64,000 nt of DNA from Hetaerina americana. Taxonomy: Eukaryota > Arthropoda > Insecta > Odonata > Calopterygidae. Shown here in pieces: positions 30,834 through 41,936 of the stretch (its first letter is position 1; every line of letters starts with the position of its first letter). The position numbers and the translations under genes were made by a program. The stretch is from contig JAKTNV010000169.1 of assembly GCA_022747635.1 (NCBI GenBank), positions 340,501-404,500 of the forward strand, in the 5' to 3' direction. The notes under the pieces are model-generated. The model saw only the letters and a program-made list of their open reading frames with translations. It was not told where the DNA came from and ran no database searches.

Positions 30834-31107
30834 TACTCATCACCGCCACCCAGGTGTTGTCGCACGGGAGAAGGGAAGCGACCCGGTGTGGGCGGTGGTC
30901 AATCGGCCTGGGCTGGAGGCGAAACAGGTGGGCTTTCATCCCACCAGGAGTGGCCATCGGCCGCCGGAAGGCGGTCGTAGATAGGAGGTGTCTCGCCAAA
31001 CAATTCTTTGATCTTCCTTGCTACCTTCTTTCTCCGTAGCAATTGTCTTACTGCTATTACTCGGGCCATACCTAATAGGCAGATACAAGGGAGGGAAGTA
31101 GGGTGAA

Positions 31108-31590
31108 TTAAGAGCGTATCCTCCCGGGCAGGGGCCGCAAGTCATAAACTTTTCCTGACGATGGAGGATGATTTTGGAGATTTTCCCCTTGAAGAGGCTC
31201 GGTTGGTGAACCATTGGTGATTTTATCTGGCTGCGGAATGTGGACTTGATTATGGTTGGTCTGGGCGCCTTGCTCAGTCTCGAACTCGTCAATCACGCGT
31301 CCTGCTTGTGCGTAATTAGGTGGCGGTTTGGGCTATGGTGGTTGTGGAAGCAAATTCCTGTGGTGCGCTGTCAGAATCCTCCCGTCCCGGATATTCTCAA
31401 TGTCACAGGTCGCCTTACTTCTAATTTTGACTACCTTATAGGGGCCAACCCACTTCGAAGTAAACTTTTTTGACTGCCTGGGCGTAAGTACCAAGTTGCG
31501 CAGCAACACAAGTTGAATGTTAAGAATAGGCGGCAAACGTAAGTTCCTATTGTATTTATAATGCTCATTTTTTATGTTACGCTGGTTCAT
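31108..31590 (-). pseudogene. Gypsy integrase C-terminal domain and tail
   Basis: Frame 31590-31333 reads LVLTPRQSKKFTSKWVGPYK then DIENIRDGRILTAHHRNLLP. This is the GPY/F-type domain (KW-GPY) of Gypsy integrases. A stop follows, then a polar Pro-rich tail (31296-31108). It belongs to the element carrying the envelope-like gene and lacks all upstream pol. Confidence 0.7.
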
Positions 31591-31599
31591 TCTGCTGCC

Positions 31600-32728
31600 T
31601 AATCTCGTCGAGAGAACATCGTTCCGTGCTTGAGCTCTTCAGCCAGTCCACGAGGCCGCTGCCATCGACGCTGCAAAACCTTCTGGTGTTCGCCAGTCAA
31701 GACTTCCATCGAGTCTGCACGCTTGCGTCAACTCAGCCATAGCCATAGTTACACTTACACACACTTACACATAGGCGACTTGAGTCCTTCTCAGCCGTAG
31801 CTCCGGTGGGGGGAGGCTAACTTGTCCCTCCTTCTCACCCTCCGGAGGCGCTCGTGCTGTGTCCCCTTTAGGTCATCTCGTCCGGTTACCCCTGGAAGGG
31901 AGTTTACTCCCATTGCACTCCATTGGGACCCGGGCGGGTCCACTTCTTAGTGCTAGGGCGGGAAGGCGACTTGGCACGGACCTGCTGTGCCCGCTTTGCG
32001 GATCGGCAGGGGTGTCTTTGGCGTCCCCCTACTTTCCCCTCCCCCCCATTAGGTCGGCTGAAGTCGCCTCACACACCACTACCAACACAAACCCAATCTT
32101 ACTCTCCCCCAACCTTGATACATAGTGCTACATAGTGCTTACTCATATTATTTTTCCTTTATCTAAACCCCCACCCACCCCCTTCAAATTGGTCTCTTTG
32201 GGTGGAAAGTTTTGTTAGCCCCGTACCCCCCATTTTGAACTCAAATCTTTTGTCCGTTTTGCTCTAAGTCCAACGGTTAAGGAGATAGAGGCCATATTTC
32301 GTTTAAGACGTTGTCGGTGGCGCCATCTGTTGAGCCAAGCCACGTACTACGCAGTTAAACCAGTTTTTCCATTTTCCTAAGACGTTTCTGAAACGCAACC
32401 TACCCCCTCCATTAGGGTCCCAATCGGTAGCGGGGGAGTTTGATCTTCCCTATCCCCCAATTCGGACTCAAATCTTTTCTCAGATTTCTCAGATCTCTTA
32501 CCGTTCTCGAGTTACGGCCCTTTCCTTAAAAGACGTTGCGGGTGGCGACACGAGTGTCGGCCACCCGAACTACTCTCATAGCCCCCCCGTTGAAATCTCC
32601 AGAGCGATCAACAGGTAGGTGCGCCCGTTGAAATCTCCGGTCTATATAGCGTATTATATGCTACAAAATCGCCCTTTAAACAACTTTTAAATTTTACTTT
32701 GGGCCCTCCCGGGCCGGGATCCACCAAA
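31600..32728 (+). other. J2 5' leader with two imperfect ~226-bp repeats
   Basis: GC-rich sequence leading to the J2 ORF1 ATG at 32729. Two related units are seen at about 32200-32330 and 32425-32560: both contain ACTCAAATCTTTT and AAGACGTTG near GGTGGCG. The spacing is 225-227 bp. I infer an internal-promoter 5' UTR. The upstream limit (31600-31800) is uncertain. Confidence 0.5.
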
Positions 32729-34289
32729 ATGGATCCCAAAGCTACTACTCCGACTCCCGCTGACCAAAATACTCAGCTAAAGCTACGCCCTGACACTCCT
32801 TCGTCGTCTAACCAAAACTCTGCGCTCCAAACCATTCTTAATCTGTTTCCTGCCACCTCATCAACCGCTCAGACGGTATCCATCCCCATCCCCTCCAAAG
32901 CTTTGGCAGACTCCCGTTTACAATCCATCCTTTCCACTTATGGAGTGAAATTCCCAGCCTCCATACCTGCCGCCTCAACCACTCAAAGCTCTTCAAAGCG
33001 CACTGCCCCCGCCGATTCAGAATACACCACTGTGGTGTCCAAGCGGAAGGCAAAACCCTCCTTAAATGACGAAGTACGCCTCACCCCAACCGCTAACCGT
33101 TTCACTCCCCTGTCCACGACCGAAAGCGAGACGGAAGCTGACCAAACCCCAGCCCTGATGGAGGATGAACCCTCCGAACCTCAGTCAAGGCTGAACCTTC
33201 CCCCTATATACCTTAAAGATATCCGAAACTGGCAAGAGAAATACAACTCCCTTCGTTCGGCATGTGTCCTCCCTCCAGTGGCCACCCTAGTCCGTAATGA
33301 AATACGATTAAACTGCTAAACTGTTTCTGATTTCCGTGCAGCCACCTCCCTCCTTAGATCAAAAGGTTGGGAGCATTACACTTATCAACTCAAGTGTGAT
33401 AAGAAACGCCACTTCGTTCTTCGGGGCCTCCCATCAAACACCCCAGTGGCGAGCATCGAAGAATCTTTAGCGGATATCGGCTTTCCTACTGACCAAGTCG
33501 TCCAGCTAAAGACTACACGTCCTTCCCCCATTGAACACGCAGAGAGAAATGTGATCCGCTCAGAAAATCCCACTGCTGAACTTCCTCCTATCCCCCCAAA
33601 GGAACTGCCATTGTTTCAAGTTCGCCTACAAGATCCTTCGAGGCACGAAGATTTTATGCAAACGACCTCTCTTCTACATCTGCGTACGAGCGTCGAACCC
33701 TACCGGCAACCTGTAGGCCCCCCCCCAGTGCATGTCATGCCAGCGCTACGGCCAAACGCATAAAACATGTGGCCTAAATCCCCGCTGCGTAAAGTGGGCT
33801 GGCAACCATCACTATCGCGAATGCACAAAATCAAGAAACGAGCCTGCAAAATGTATAAACTGCGGTGGAGCACATACTGCAAATTACAGGGGCTGTATCG
33901 TCCATAGAGAACTCATGCTAAAAATACGCGCCAAAAGAGAGGGCTTAGTCTCTGGCAACAGGGTGACTGCACCCACAGCTCCAACCATCTCCGAGGCTGC
34001 TTTCCCCCCCATAGAAAACGCTTGGCAATCCCGTTCCAACCCCCTTACTGGTATCTCCCGTGCTCAGGCCGTCGCCAACCCTCCCCCTGCCTCCAATCCC
34101 CTCCCCACCCAACCAAACGCTAACCTTGACTCTAACCTTTCTCAAGAATCCTCATCCCAATCTACCCTGAAGTCCTCCCTACTCTCTATCGTTGCTAAAA
34201 TCCTTACGGTAGATGACAATGCCTCCCTAATGTCAATCCTAAAAACGGACCTAATCCCGTGCCTCCTTAAACTCCTGAATGGCCTGTAA
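32729..34289 (+). pseudogene. J2 ORF1 (gag-like, CCHC knuckles)
   Basis: From MDPKATTPTPADQN the frame is Ser/Thr/Pro-rich, interrupted by a TAA at 33317-33319, then continues in frame to about 33715 (RGLPSNTPVASIEESLADIG is the usual pre-knuckle block). A poly-C run at 33716-33727 causes a frameshift, after which zinc-knuckle sequence follows (CQRYGQTHKTC, CVKWAGNHHYREC, CINCGGAHTANYRGC). It ends LIPCLLKLLNGL at 34289. One nonsense codon and one frameshift only: a recent pseudogene. ORF1 protein binds element RNA. Confidence 0.85.
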
Positions 34290-36972
34290 ACCCGTCTACT
34301 CTCCTCACCACCTAAGCTTCCTCCAGTGGAACTGTAACAGCATCAGGTCAAAATCACTCGAGCTACAGCACCTCACGGCCGTCTACTCCTCGGATATTAT
34401 ACTTCTTCAAGAAACAAAGCTGACTGTCAACCAAACCTTCTATATCCCCAACTACAGAGTCTTCCGCAGAGACAGGCCTGATTCCAAGCCTGGAGGCGGT
34501 GTAGCAATCCTCATCAAGAAAACCATTCCTTGCTGCCAACTATCACCACCTGCTACTAACAAGCTTGAACTTGTCGGTATTACAATAAAGACCAGGGAAG
34601 GGAATTTAAACATATGGTCAGTTTACTTCCCGCCCAGCACCAGCAAATATCCCAAGGAGGACCTGGATGCAATCAAATGTATCCTCATCCCAAGGGCTCT
34701 GCTAGGTGGCGACTTCAATGCCAAGCATATGGCCTGGGGTTCCAAATGCAACTCTACTCGCGGCAACTCTTTGCGCCGTCTCCAAATCTCGGAAAATTTT
34801 TCCATACTGGCTCCTCCATCCCCAACGCATTTCACCCCTAACCCCGTAGACTCTGACATCCTTGACCTCGTCCTTACCTCCCTTCCTCTCAATTTTCACC
34901 TTAAAAATGTAAACAATGCTGCCTCCGATCACTGTCCACTAACCTACACTGTTTCCCTGAATCCGACGATCCCCAACTCACAAACCATAAAAGTCAACTG
35001 GAAATGGTTTCATTCGACCTGCTGCGTTACGCCTCTGGAACGCCCGATCCTCAACATAAAAGAAGACATTGACTCAGCCATCAAACAGTTTACCTTGACC
35101 CTCACGTCGATAGCAAATTCTTCCCAACTCCGCCAAGATCCGGCAATTCTAGCTGGTCAAACTCTGCCGGCTGAGATTTTGAACCTCATTCGGAAGAGAA
35201 ACAGCGCAAGACAGCTATGGCTGCGTACCGACCGGCCCATTGATGGCCGCAGATACAGGGCTCTTCGCAACCTTGTCACCTCCTCCCTCAGAAAGGAAAA
35301 ACAATCCCTCTGGGACAAAAAGATCAGTTCCCTGTCTTATGAGGATAACTCAGTATGGCCACTCGCCCGATCACTCCGAAAAAGATCTACACCCCCAGCT
35401 CCTCTCCTTCATAACGGGTCATTATCATACTCCGACCAGGAAAAGTGTGAAATCTTCGCCGACATCTTGGAATCGGTCTTTTGCAACCCAAATCCATCCC
35501 ATCTTGACTCCCCCGCTAACCAAACTTTCGACTCTATCGCATTTACTCCCCCTCCTGCTATCCCAGCGGCTACAATGACCGACTTAAAGGCCATCATTAA
35601 TAACTGCAAAGCCAAATCCGCTCCCGGCCCTGACCGCATCTCATACAACCACCCCAAAAACCTCCTCATACACTTCCTTAAACACCTTCTGTCCATCCTG
35701 AACTCATGCCTCTCACTCTGCTTTTTGCCTGCCGCCTGGAAGTGTGCAAAAGTCATACTCATACCCAAACCCGGAAAAGATCCTAAGGACCCTGGTAATC
35801 ACAGACCCATCAGCCTTCTCCCCTGCATGGGTAAGGTCCTGGAGCGTGTCATTCACTACCGCCTTGATGAGGAATTCACTGCACTAAATATCCTACGGCC
35901 GGAACAAACGGGCTTCAGAAGAAAAACAGCAACCACCCACCAAAACCTCCGACTTGTCGAGCATATTACTTTTGGATTCAACATTATAAAACACACCCAG
36001 GTCGCCTTTTTAGACATCAAACGGGCCTTTGACCGTGTCTGGAAAGAAGAACTCGTCTACAAACTCTCCCAGACTGATATCTCTTTCTCTCTTGTTAAAA
36101 TTATAGCATCATTCCTCTCAAACAGAACTTTCTTTGTCTCCATAAACTCTCACAACTAAAACCCGAGAAAAATCCTTGCTGGCGTCCCTCAGGGTGCTGT
36201 TTTATCCCCAACCCTTTTCAATCTTTATATAAATGATCTCCCCTCCCATCCTAAAACCCAAGTGTACCTGTACGCCGACGACACCACCATTGCATCTCAG
36301 TCTTTCTGTCCCGACACTGCAGCAGACAACGTCCAGGAACACCTGGACTTAGTTGAAGAATGGATGGACTCTTGGAAACTCCGTGTCCATCCAGACAAAT
36401 GCGAACATGTCAACTTTGCAAGAAAGTGGAAGAAACCCTGCTCTACGGCCCTTTTTTATGGTAACTCCCGCATCCCCCTTAAAAACTCAGAAAAATTCCT
36501 GGGAGTCATACTGGACAGGAAACTTACCTGGCAGGAGCATACTAAGTACGTGCTCAACAAGGCAAACGCGGCGCGTGCTTCCCTGTTCCCCCTTCTAAAT
36601 CACAGAAGTCCCCTTAAACTAAGTACCAAATTGATCCTCTACAAATCCATGATTCGCCCCATCCTGACATATGGCTACCCAGCCTGGGGAGCCATATCCG
36701 ACACAAACATAAAGAAAATTTGCACTTTTCAAAATAAAGCTATCCGTCATATAGCTGAAGCCCCCTGGTTCTTTCGCAATGATCCTGGTTCCCTCCACAA
36801 TGATCTGCAGCTACCACCCATCAGTACCTACCTCCAATCCATTGCTTCGTCCTTTTCCAAATCACTGCCCATCACCCAAAACCCCTTATTAGAATAACTA
36901 TGGTCCTACGATAACAATCCACACTTCAAGCATAAACGTCCTAAACTTACCGCAATGCCCAACATAAATTAA
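34279..36972 (+). pseudogene. J2 ORF2: endonuclease and reverse transcriptase, almost intact
   Basis: ATG at 34279 overlaps the ORF1 stop by 11 nt. Residues 1-230 are an APE endonuclease (FLQWNCNSIRSK, ILLQETKL, GGGVAILIK, ALLGGDFNAKH, SDILDLVL, ASDHCPLTY). RT follows: GPDRISYNHPKNL, HRPISLLPCMGKVLE, PEQTGFRRK, AFLDIKRAFDRVW, then a TAA at 36157-36159, then in frame GVPQGAVLSPTLFNLYINDL and YLYADDTTIA. A second TAA is at 36895-36897, with NPHFKHKRPK following in frame to a stop at 36970-36972. No frameshift was found in about 2.7 kb. Confidence 0.9.
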
Positions 36973-37031
36973 GCATCCTTTCTCCGTAACCACGCCCTAA
37001 AATACCCATATCATACCACCGTTTATCAGCA

Positions 37032-37805
37032 TCAGCTGGAAATCGGGACAAGATGCGCAAGGCGCAGTACTATATCGGTTCGGTTACGCTGGTTATTCTC
37101 GGCCGCTTGTGCGCGAGCGATTTGGAGCCGGCGTTGCAAAACGTGATCGTACGGGGGTACCTCCGTGTAACACGGTAGGAGGGGTCGTAAGACATCATCC
37201 CAAGGCATATCCAATTCCCTCCCATATAAAAGGTAAGGAGGAGTTTGCTCTGTGATTCGATGTTTGCTATTTCTGTACACAAATAATGCAAAATTTAGTT
37301 GATCGTTCCAATCCGAGTGGTCTTGGTTGACATAGTGAGAAATAACGGCGGCAAAAGATTGGTGCGCCCTCTCCAGCCTACCATTGGAAGCGGGATTGTA
37401 AGGGGAGGTAAAAATTGTCTTTACTTTCAATAGATCACAAATTCCCCTCATAAGCTGTGATGTGAAATTGGCACCTCTTGTCAGTGAGAAGGGTGGCTGG
37501 CACCCCATGATCTGCTCTACGAAGGCTCGAGCTACAGTTTCTGCGGATTGATCAATGATAGGTATGGCCTCCGGATATCTCGTAAGATAATCTTGACATG
37601 ATAGTATGTAGCGATTGCCTCTATTGGATACTTTTAATGGACCAATTATATCCAAAGCAATTTTCTCGAACGGATATGACGCTTCGGTGACAGGTTGAAT
37701 AGGTATTCTTTCCTTTCTTCCCTTTCGTTTCTTGCAGCTTACGCAATTACTTACGTAATCTCGAGTGTCGGCGTACAGCCTTTGCCAATTTAAATGTCTT
37801 TTCAC
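37032..37805 (-). pseudogene. G3 integrase
   Basis: A 257-codon frame: zinc end CVSCKKRKGR, KIALDIIGPL with the first catalytic Asp, YLTRYPEAIPI, then PFSLTRGANFTSQLM, then a conserved NPASNGRLERAHQSF with the catalytic Glu. In most relatives the second Asp precedes GANFTS; here this local stretch is shifted by compensating indels near 37475-37495, so the Asp is lost from this frame. It would not be active. Confidence 0.85.
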
Positions 37806-37877
37806 AATATTTAATGTTTTGTCTATTCCTAGATGTCCTGCTAGGGGGCTGTCATGGCATCTTTGTAATATGTAATC

Positions 37878-38642
37878 TCACATGCTTACGGGTGCACAGA
37901 TGGTGTATAGTGGATCGGGGGTCTTAACGTGGATTTTATAGAGTACTCCATGCTCGTCTAAGAGATAGTTGGGGTTTCGTTCTTCCGCTAGCGTACGCAG
38001 TGGTCGAAGTTCCGGACAAATTGACTGTTCTTGCGCAATCTTGGTTTTATCACAAACTGGCTCGTATTCCGTGTCTTGATGGAGGGCATTTACTATTGGG
38101 TTCACTGCGCGGGAGAGAGCGTCTACGTGCGGAATATCTTTTCCTGCTTTGTACTGAATTGTAAACGAGTATTCGGTGAGCTCCATTATCCACCTAGCAA
38201 GTCTGGGTTTCGGCTCGGAAAGGGCAAGTAGCCATCGGAGCGGGCTATGATCAGTGATTAAAGTGAACGGACGGCCTAAAAGATATACTCTGAACTTTCT
38301 AATCATATGTACGACCGCCAAACACTCAAGTTCAGTGGCGGAGTATGCTTTTTGCTGCTGTGTCAACTGCTTGCTGGCGCATGCTATCATATGCCCGCCA
38401 TCTTCAAAATTCTGCAACAGCACTCCTCCAATCGCCACGGAAGAAGCGTCAGTGGTCAAAATGAATTCTTTCGAAAAGTCAGGGAATCGCAATACGGGTT
38501 GACTCGTGAGACAAGCCCTTAATTTATCAAAAGATTCTTGTTGCTCTCTTTCCCAAATAAAGTCCGTATCCTTCCTTGTTAGCGAGGTAAGAGGACTCCA
38601 AAATTGAGCAAAATGCAAAATAAATTTCCTGTAATATCCCAC
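37878..38642 (-). pseudogene. G3 RNase H
   Basis: The frame reads GYYRKFILHFAQFWSPL, FILTTDASSVAIGGVLLQ (first Asp), ATELECLAVV (Glu), FTLITDHSPLRWLL (second Asp) and HVDALSRAVNP. All expected Gypsy RNase H blocks are present. The frame meets the RT frame end to end at 38642 with a frameshift. Confidence 0.88.
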
Positions 38643-39679
38643 TAACCCACGGAACGATTGCAGTTGCTTAACGTTACGTGGTGCTGAAAACTGCTTATTG
38701 CATGTATTTTTTCTTCATCGGGTTCCAACCCATTAGCGGAAACGACGTGACCGAGGAATTTCACTCGTGTTTGTAAGAATTCACATTTTTGTGGTTTCAG
38801 TTTCAAATTCGCTTTCCTCAGTCTTGAATAAATTTCTCTCAAGCCTAGTATGTGTTTTTCCATGCTCTCATCATGCCGTAATATGTCGTCGAGATGGAAC
38901 AAAACTCCTCGATTGATCATTCCATCTAGTACGGTTGTCATAAGACGCATGAATGTGGAAGGCGCGTTCGAAAGGCCGAATGCCATCCTGTTGCACTCGT
39001 AGTGCCCGTCTGGAGTGCTAAAAGCGGTTTGTGCCCTGTTTTTTTCGTCTACTTCAACTTGCCAGTAACCTTGAGATAAATCTAGGCAACTGAAATATTT
39101 TGTCCCTCCTAACTGATCGAATATTTCGTCCATATTTGGCAGTGGAAATACTTCCTTTCTAGTGACGGCGTTCAGAGCGCGATAGTCAAAGCAAGGCCTA
39201 TACTTGACAGGTTCGCCTGGAACATGCTTTTTCTTTACTAGAATCAGAGGAGCAGACCATGGACTGGTAGATGGAGATATTACTCCCTGCTCAAGCATAT
39301 CCCCGATGGCCTCCTTAAGAGCTTCACTTTGAGAATGAGGGACGCGATATGGAGCCTTTTTAATGGGATTGGAATCTCCCACATCTATGGTATGCTGTAC
39401 CAGGTTGGTGCATCCCAATTTAATATCCCCGTGGATAAAAATATCTGCATACTCTAGTAAAAGTTGCTTTAAAGAGTCAGTCGCTTCATTTGGAGTATCA
39501 GAAAACGAGAATAGTGACAGTAACTCAGCGGTGGAGTGGTGCTCGGGCCACATTTCTGGGGTTTCTGTTTCAATCGAATTTACAGCTAGTAATTCATGAC
39601 TTTCTGAAAAAATGTTGAAACTGTATAAGGACCCTTTTCTTAACATCTTTGGTTCGGGCCGTGTGTTACACAACAACAA
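38642..39679 (-). pseudogene. G3 reverse transcriptase
   Basis: A 345-codon frame: IKKAPYRVPHSQSEALKE, YRPCFDYRALNAVTR (usually CVDYRALN), YFSCLDLSQGYWQVEV (first catalytic Asp), FGLSNAPSTFMRLM, LFHLDDILRH (catalytic DD, with His where Tyr or Phe is usual), and LGHVVSANGLEPDEEK. It would copy element RNA in cytoplasmic particles. Changes at two conserved aromatic or Val positions and the terminal frameshift suggest decay. Confidence 0.88.
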
Positions 39680-40138
39680 AGGTTTTTTACCATCGGGGGA
39701 GACGGTTGCTAGAACTGGAAGTATTAATACATCTCAGTCCCTTCCCTGAATAATGATATCCTCGCCATAATAGTCCTGAATCTTGGTACTCGTCAACATA
39801 ACCGAGCGTGGAGGAATTTTAAATGTATCAACAAATGTAGCTTCATGCGACGCTTTCTCTTGCGTACAGGTTACTCGTCCTTCTGTCCCGCAATTACTTT
39901 CTGCATGGACTACGGATGGATTGCTATCAACAACTTACGTTTTACATTCGCCTTTCTGCCCAACAGTTTGATTTGCTCAATTAAAAATTTCTCGCGTACA
40001 GGTTACTCGTCCTTCTGTCCCGCTAGAGTGAGTGGCCTCAACCAAGACATCTTCAGTATCCCCAAAAATGTCCCCAAGCAAACCGGTGCTTGTGACTTCG
40101 ATTCCTGACGGCACTAATATATCATCACCCAACTCTTC
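39680..40138 (-). other. G3 protease-to-RT linker with a 30-bp direct repeat
   Basis: No domain is recognised and the frame is broken. An exact 30-bp repeat lies at 39862-39891 and 39994-40023 (spacing 132 bp), perhaps from a small local duplication. Confidence 0.6.
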
Positions 40139-40660
40139 CTAATTAATATTAAGCAAATCATCAACAGCCACGAGTCCATCATTCACTTTATCCTTTGAGT
40201 TTCTGCTGGCGTTATCCTCTTTGAAAGATTCATTACTCTGTGTTTTAGGCACTGCTTGGATATCATCACATGAAATTATGTCCTCTAAAAATACAGCGGA
40301 AATTTCCTGTTTTGAGTAACCTGATTTTAACATGGTTTCGTGACCTTCTGTTATTTTAATTTTACCTTCTCCGCTCGAAATGCTACTTCCGTATTTTACC
40401 ATGAAGTCTAGTCCGAGGATACCGTCATACGGTACTTTCACTAGATTTGCAATCAATGTATCGTGAGGGTAAACTTCTCCATCGATAATGAAAGGTATGT
40501 TGCATTGCCCTACTGCGGCGAGCGCAAGGCCGGAGGCTCTTCTCACAGGGGAGGAATAGTCGTCAATTTTTAGGTTTCCAAAAGGGAAACTTGTACTCTG
40601 CATAATACTCACAGCGGCACCGGTATCCACTTATAAGGAATACACTCTACCTAGTACTGT
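40139..40660 (-). pseudogene. G3 aspartic protease
   Basis: Frame 40630-40139 begins MDTGAAVSIM (catalytic DTG) and continues RRASGLALAAVGQCNI, YPHDTLIANL and DGILGLDFMVKYGSS. The usual blocks of a Gypsy protease are intact here. A stop just before MDTGAAV (about 40631) separates it from gag. An acidic tail follows. Confidence 0.82.
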
Positions 40661-40743
40661 AACCGAGACCATCAAGCCGACTTCTGGTGCTACGACGAGC
40701 ACTAATTCGTCCCCGACCTTCCGGCCGGGGTGGCCGCGTTTCC

Positions 40744-41880
40744 CTAATCTCGCTTTTGGGTGGGGGTGGGACAATCTATCGGGCGATGGCCCGCTTGCTT
40801 GGACACGCCGCAAATCATCAGAGGGAAATCTTTACTGACATGGCTCCCTTCCCCACAGTTATAACATGCGCGGGGTTTTGTACGGCAATAGCGCGCGATG
40901 TGTCCCACCTTTTTACAGTAATTACAAGTCCGAGGCGCATTAGTTACGTTCCCTCCACCCACCGGCAGTGTAGACTGTGGAGGCTTCGTGTGTACATTTG
41001 TCTGGATTGCGTACACTTGATCCGAAAGACTAGGGCTCACAGTGGGTTTTAAGATTGGCTGGAGATGGGGTTGAACATGACTCGTTAAGAAATATCGTGT
41101 CGGGTCACTGTACGGAAAGGTTGTCGGTGTCTTCACGTTAGGACTACGCACGGGCATACCAAAGTCATGGTTCTGCAAGAAGTTTACTTCCCTAACGCCT
41201 GAGTAATTACGAGCATTGAGTTCCTCTAGGTTATCAAATTCCTCAGCCTCTTGCATGGTTCTTGGATTGCGCACTAGCACGAATCGCCCAATTTTTCCCT
41301 AAGTCCGACCAAGAACTGTGAGAGGAGGCGGTTCTCGAGCATAATTCCTGTCGCTTGTGAGTCTGGGTCTAGAAAAGCATCTCTTAGTTTTCGTCCCAAT
41401 TCCCTGAGACGGGAAGAATACTCGTTCACGCTTTCCAAGGGGCGTTGCAAACAGCTTGTGAACATTCTTTCAACAGAGACCAGTGAAATTTTTGGAATGA
41501 AACGCTTTTTCATTAGTTAAGAAAAAAGTTCATAAGACTCAATAACGTGAGGATTTGACTTAATGAATTCGGCAGCGGTACCGCTCAGACGCAGCCGTGC
41601 TACGCTTAAGGTCTGATTCTCACTCCACCCGCTAAGATGACTCACTAAATTAAGATTATTCCTCGATGCTTACGTCCCCATCACCGTTAAAACTCGGAAT
41701 TAAATAAATGTGATGTCCTGAAAATGTTTGTTGCATAGTTGGATGGGAAACAGGGTCGCTTTCTAACATATTAACAGCGGTAGGAAAATCGATTAAGTTC
41801 GTATTGTTTGGTGATAAATCAAGCTCCCGAGGCAGAGATTCGCTTAAGCGCCCATACGTGCCCTTTCCACCGAAATCCAT
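40744..41880 (-). pseudogene. G3 gag (capsid and nucleocapsid)
   Basis: Three frames in order: 41880-41656 (MDFGGKGTYG, ending SFNGDGDVSIEE), 41513-41274 (LVSVERMFTSCLQRPLESVN, LRELGRKLRDAF), and 41280-40744 with knuckles CNYCKKVGHIARYC and CYNCGEGSHVSKDF. At least one in-frame stop (about 41519) and frame changes separate them. Related gag sequence occurs in G2. Confidence 0.82.
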
Positions 41881-41936
41881 TATGATTTAAAGACAATACG
41901 GCTAGGACAAAATTCATTCGCCATATGTTAGTAATA

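Noticed and set aside
30310..30984. Plus-strand frame of 224 codons
   Set aside because: It is opposite the Pro-rich minus-strand frame in an otherwise minus-strand Gypsy region and shows no domain; most likely a GC-driven shadow.
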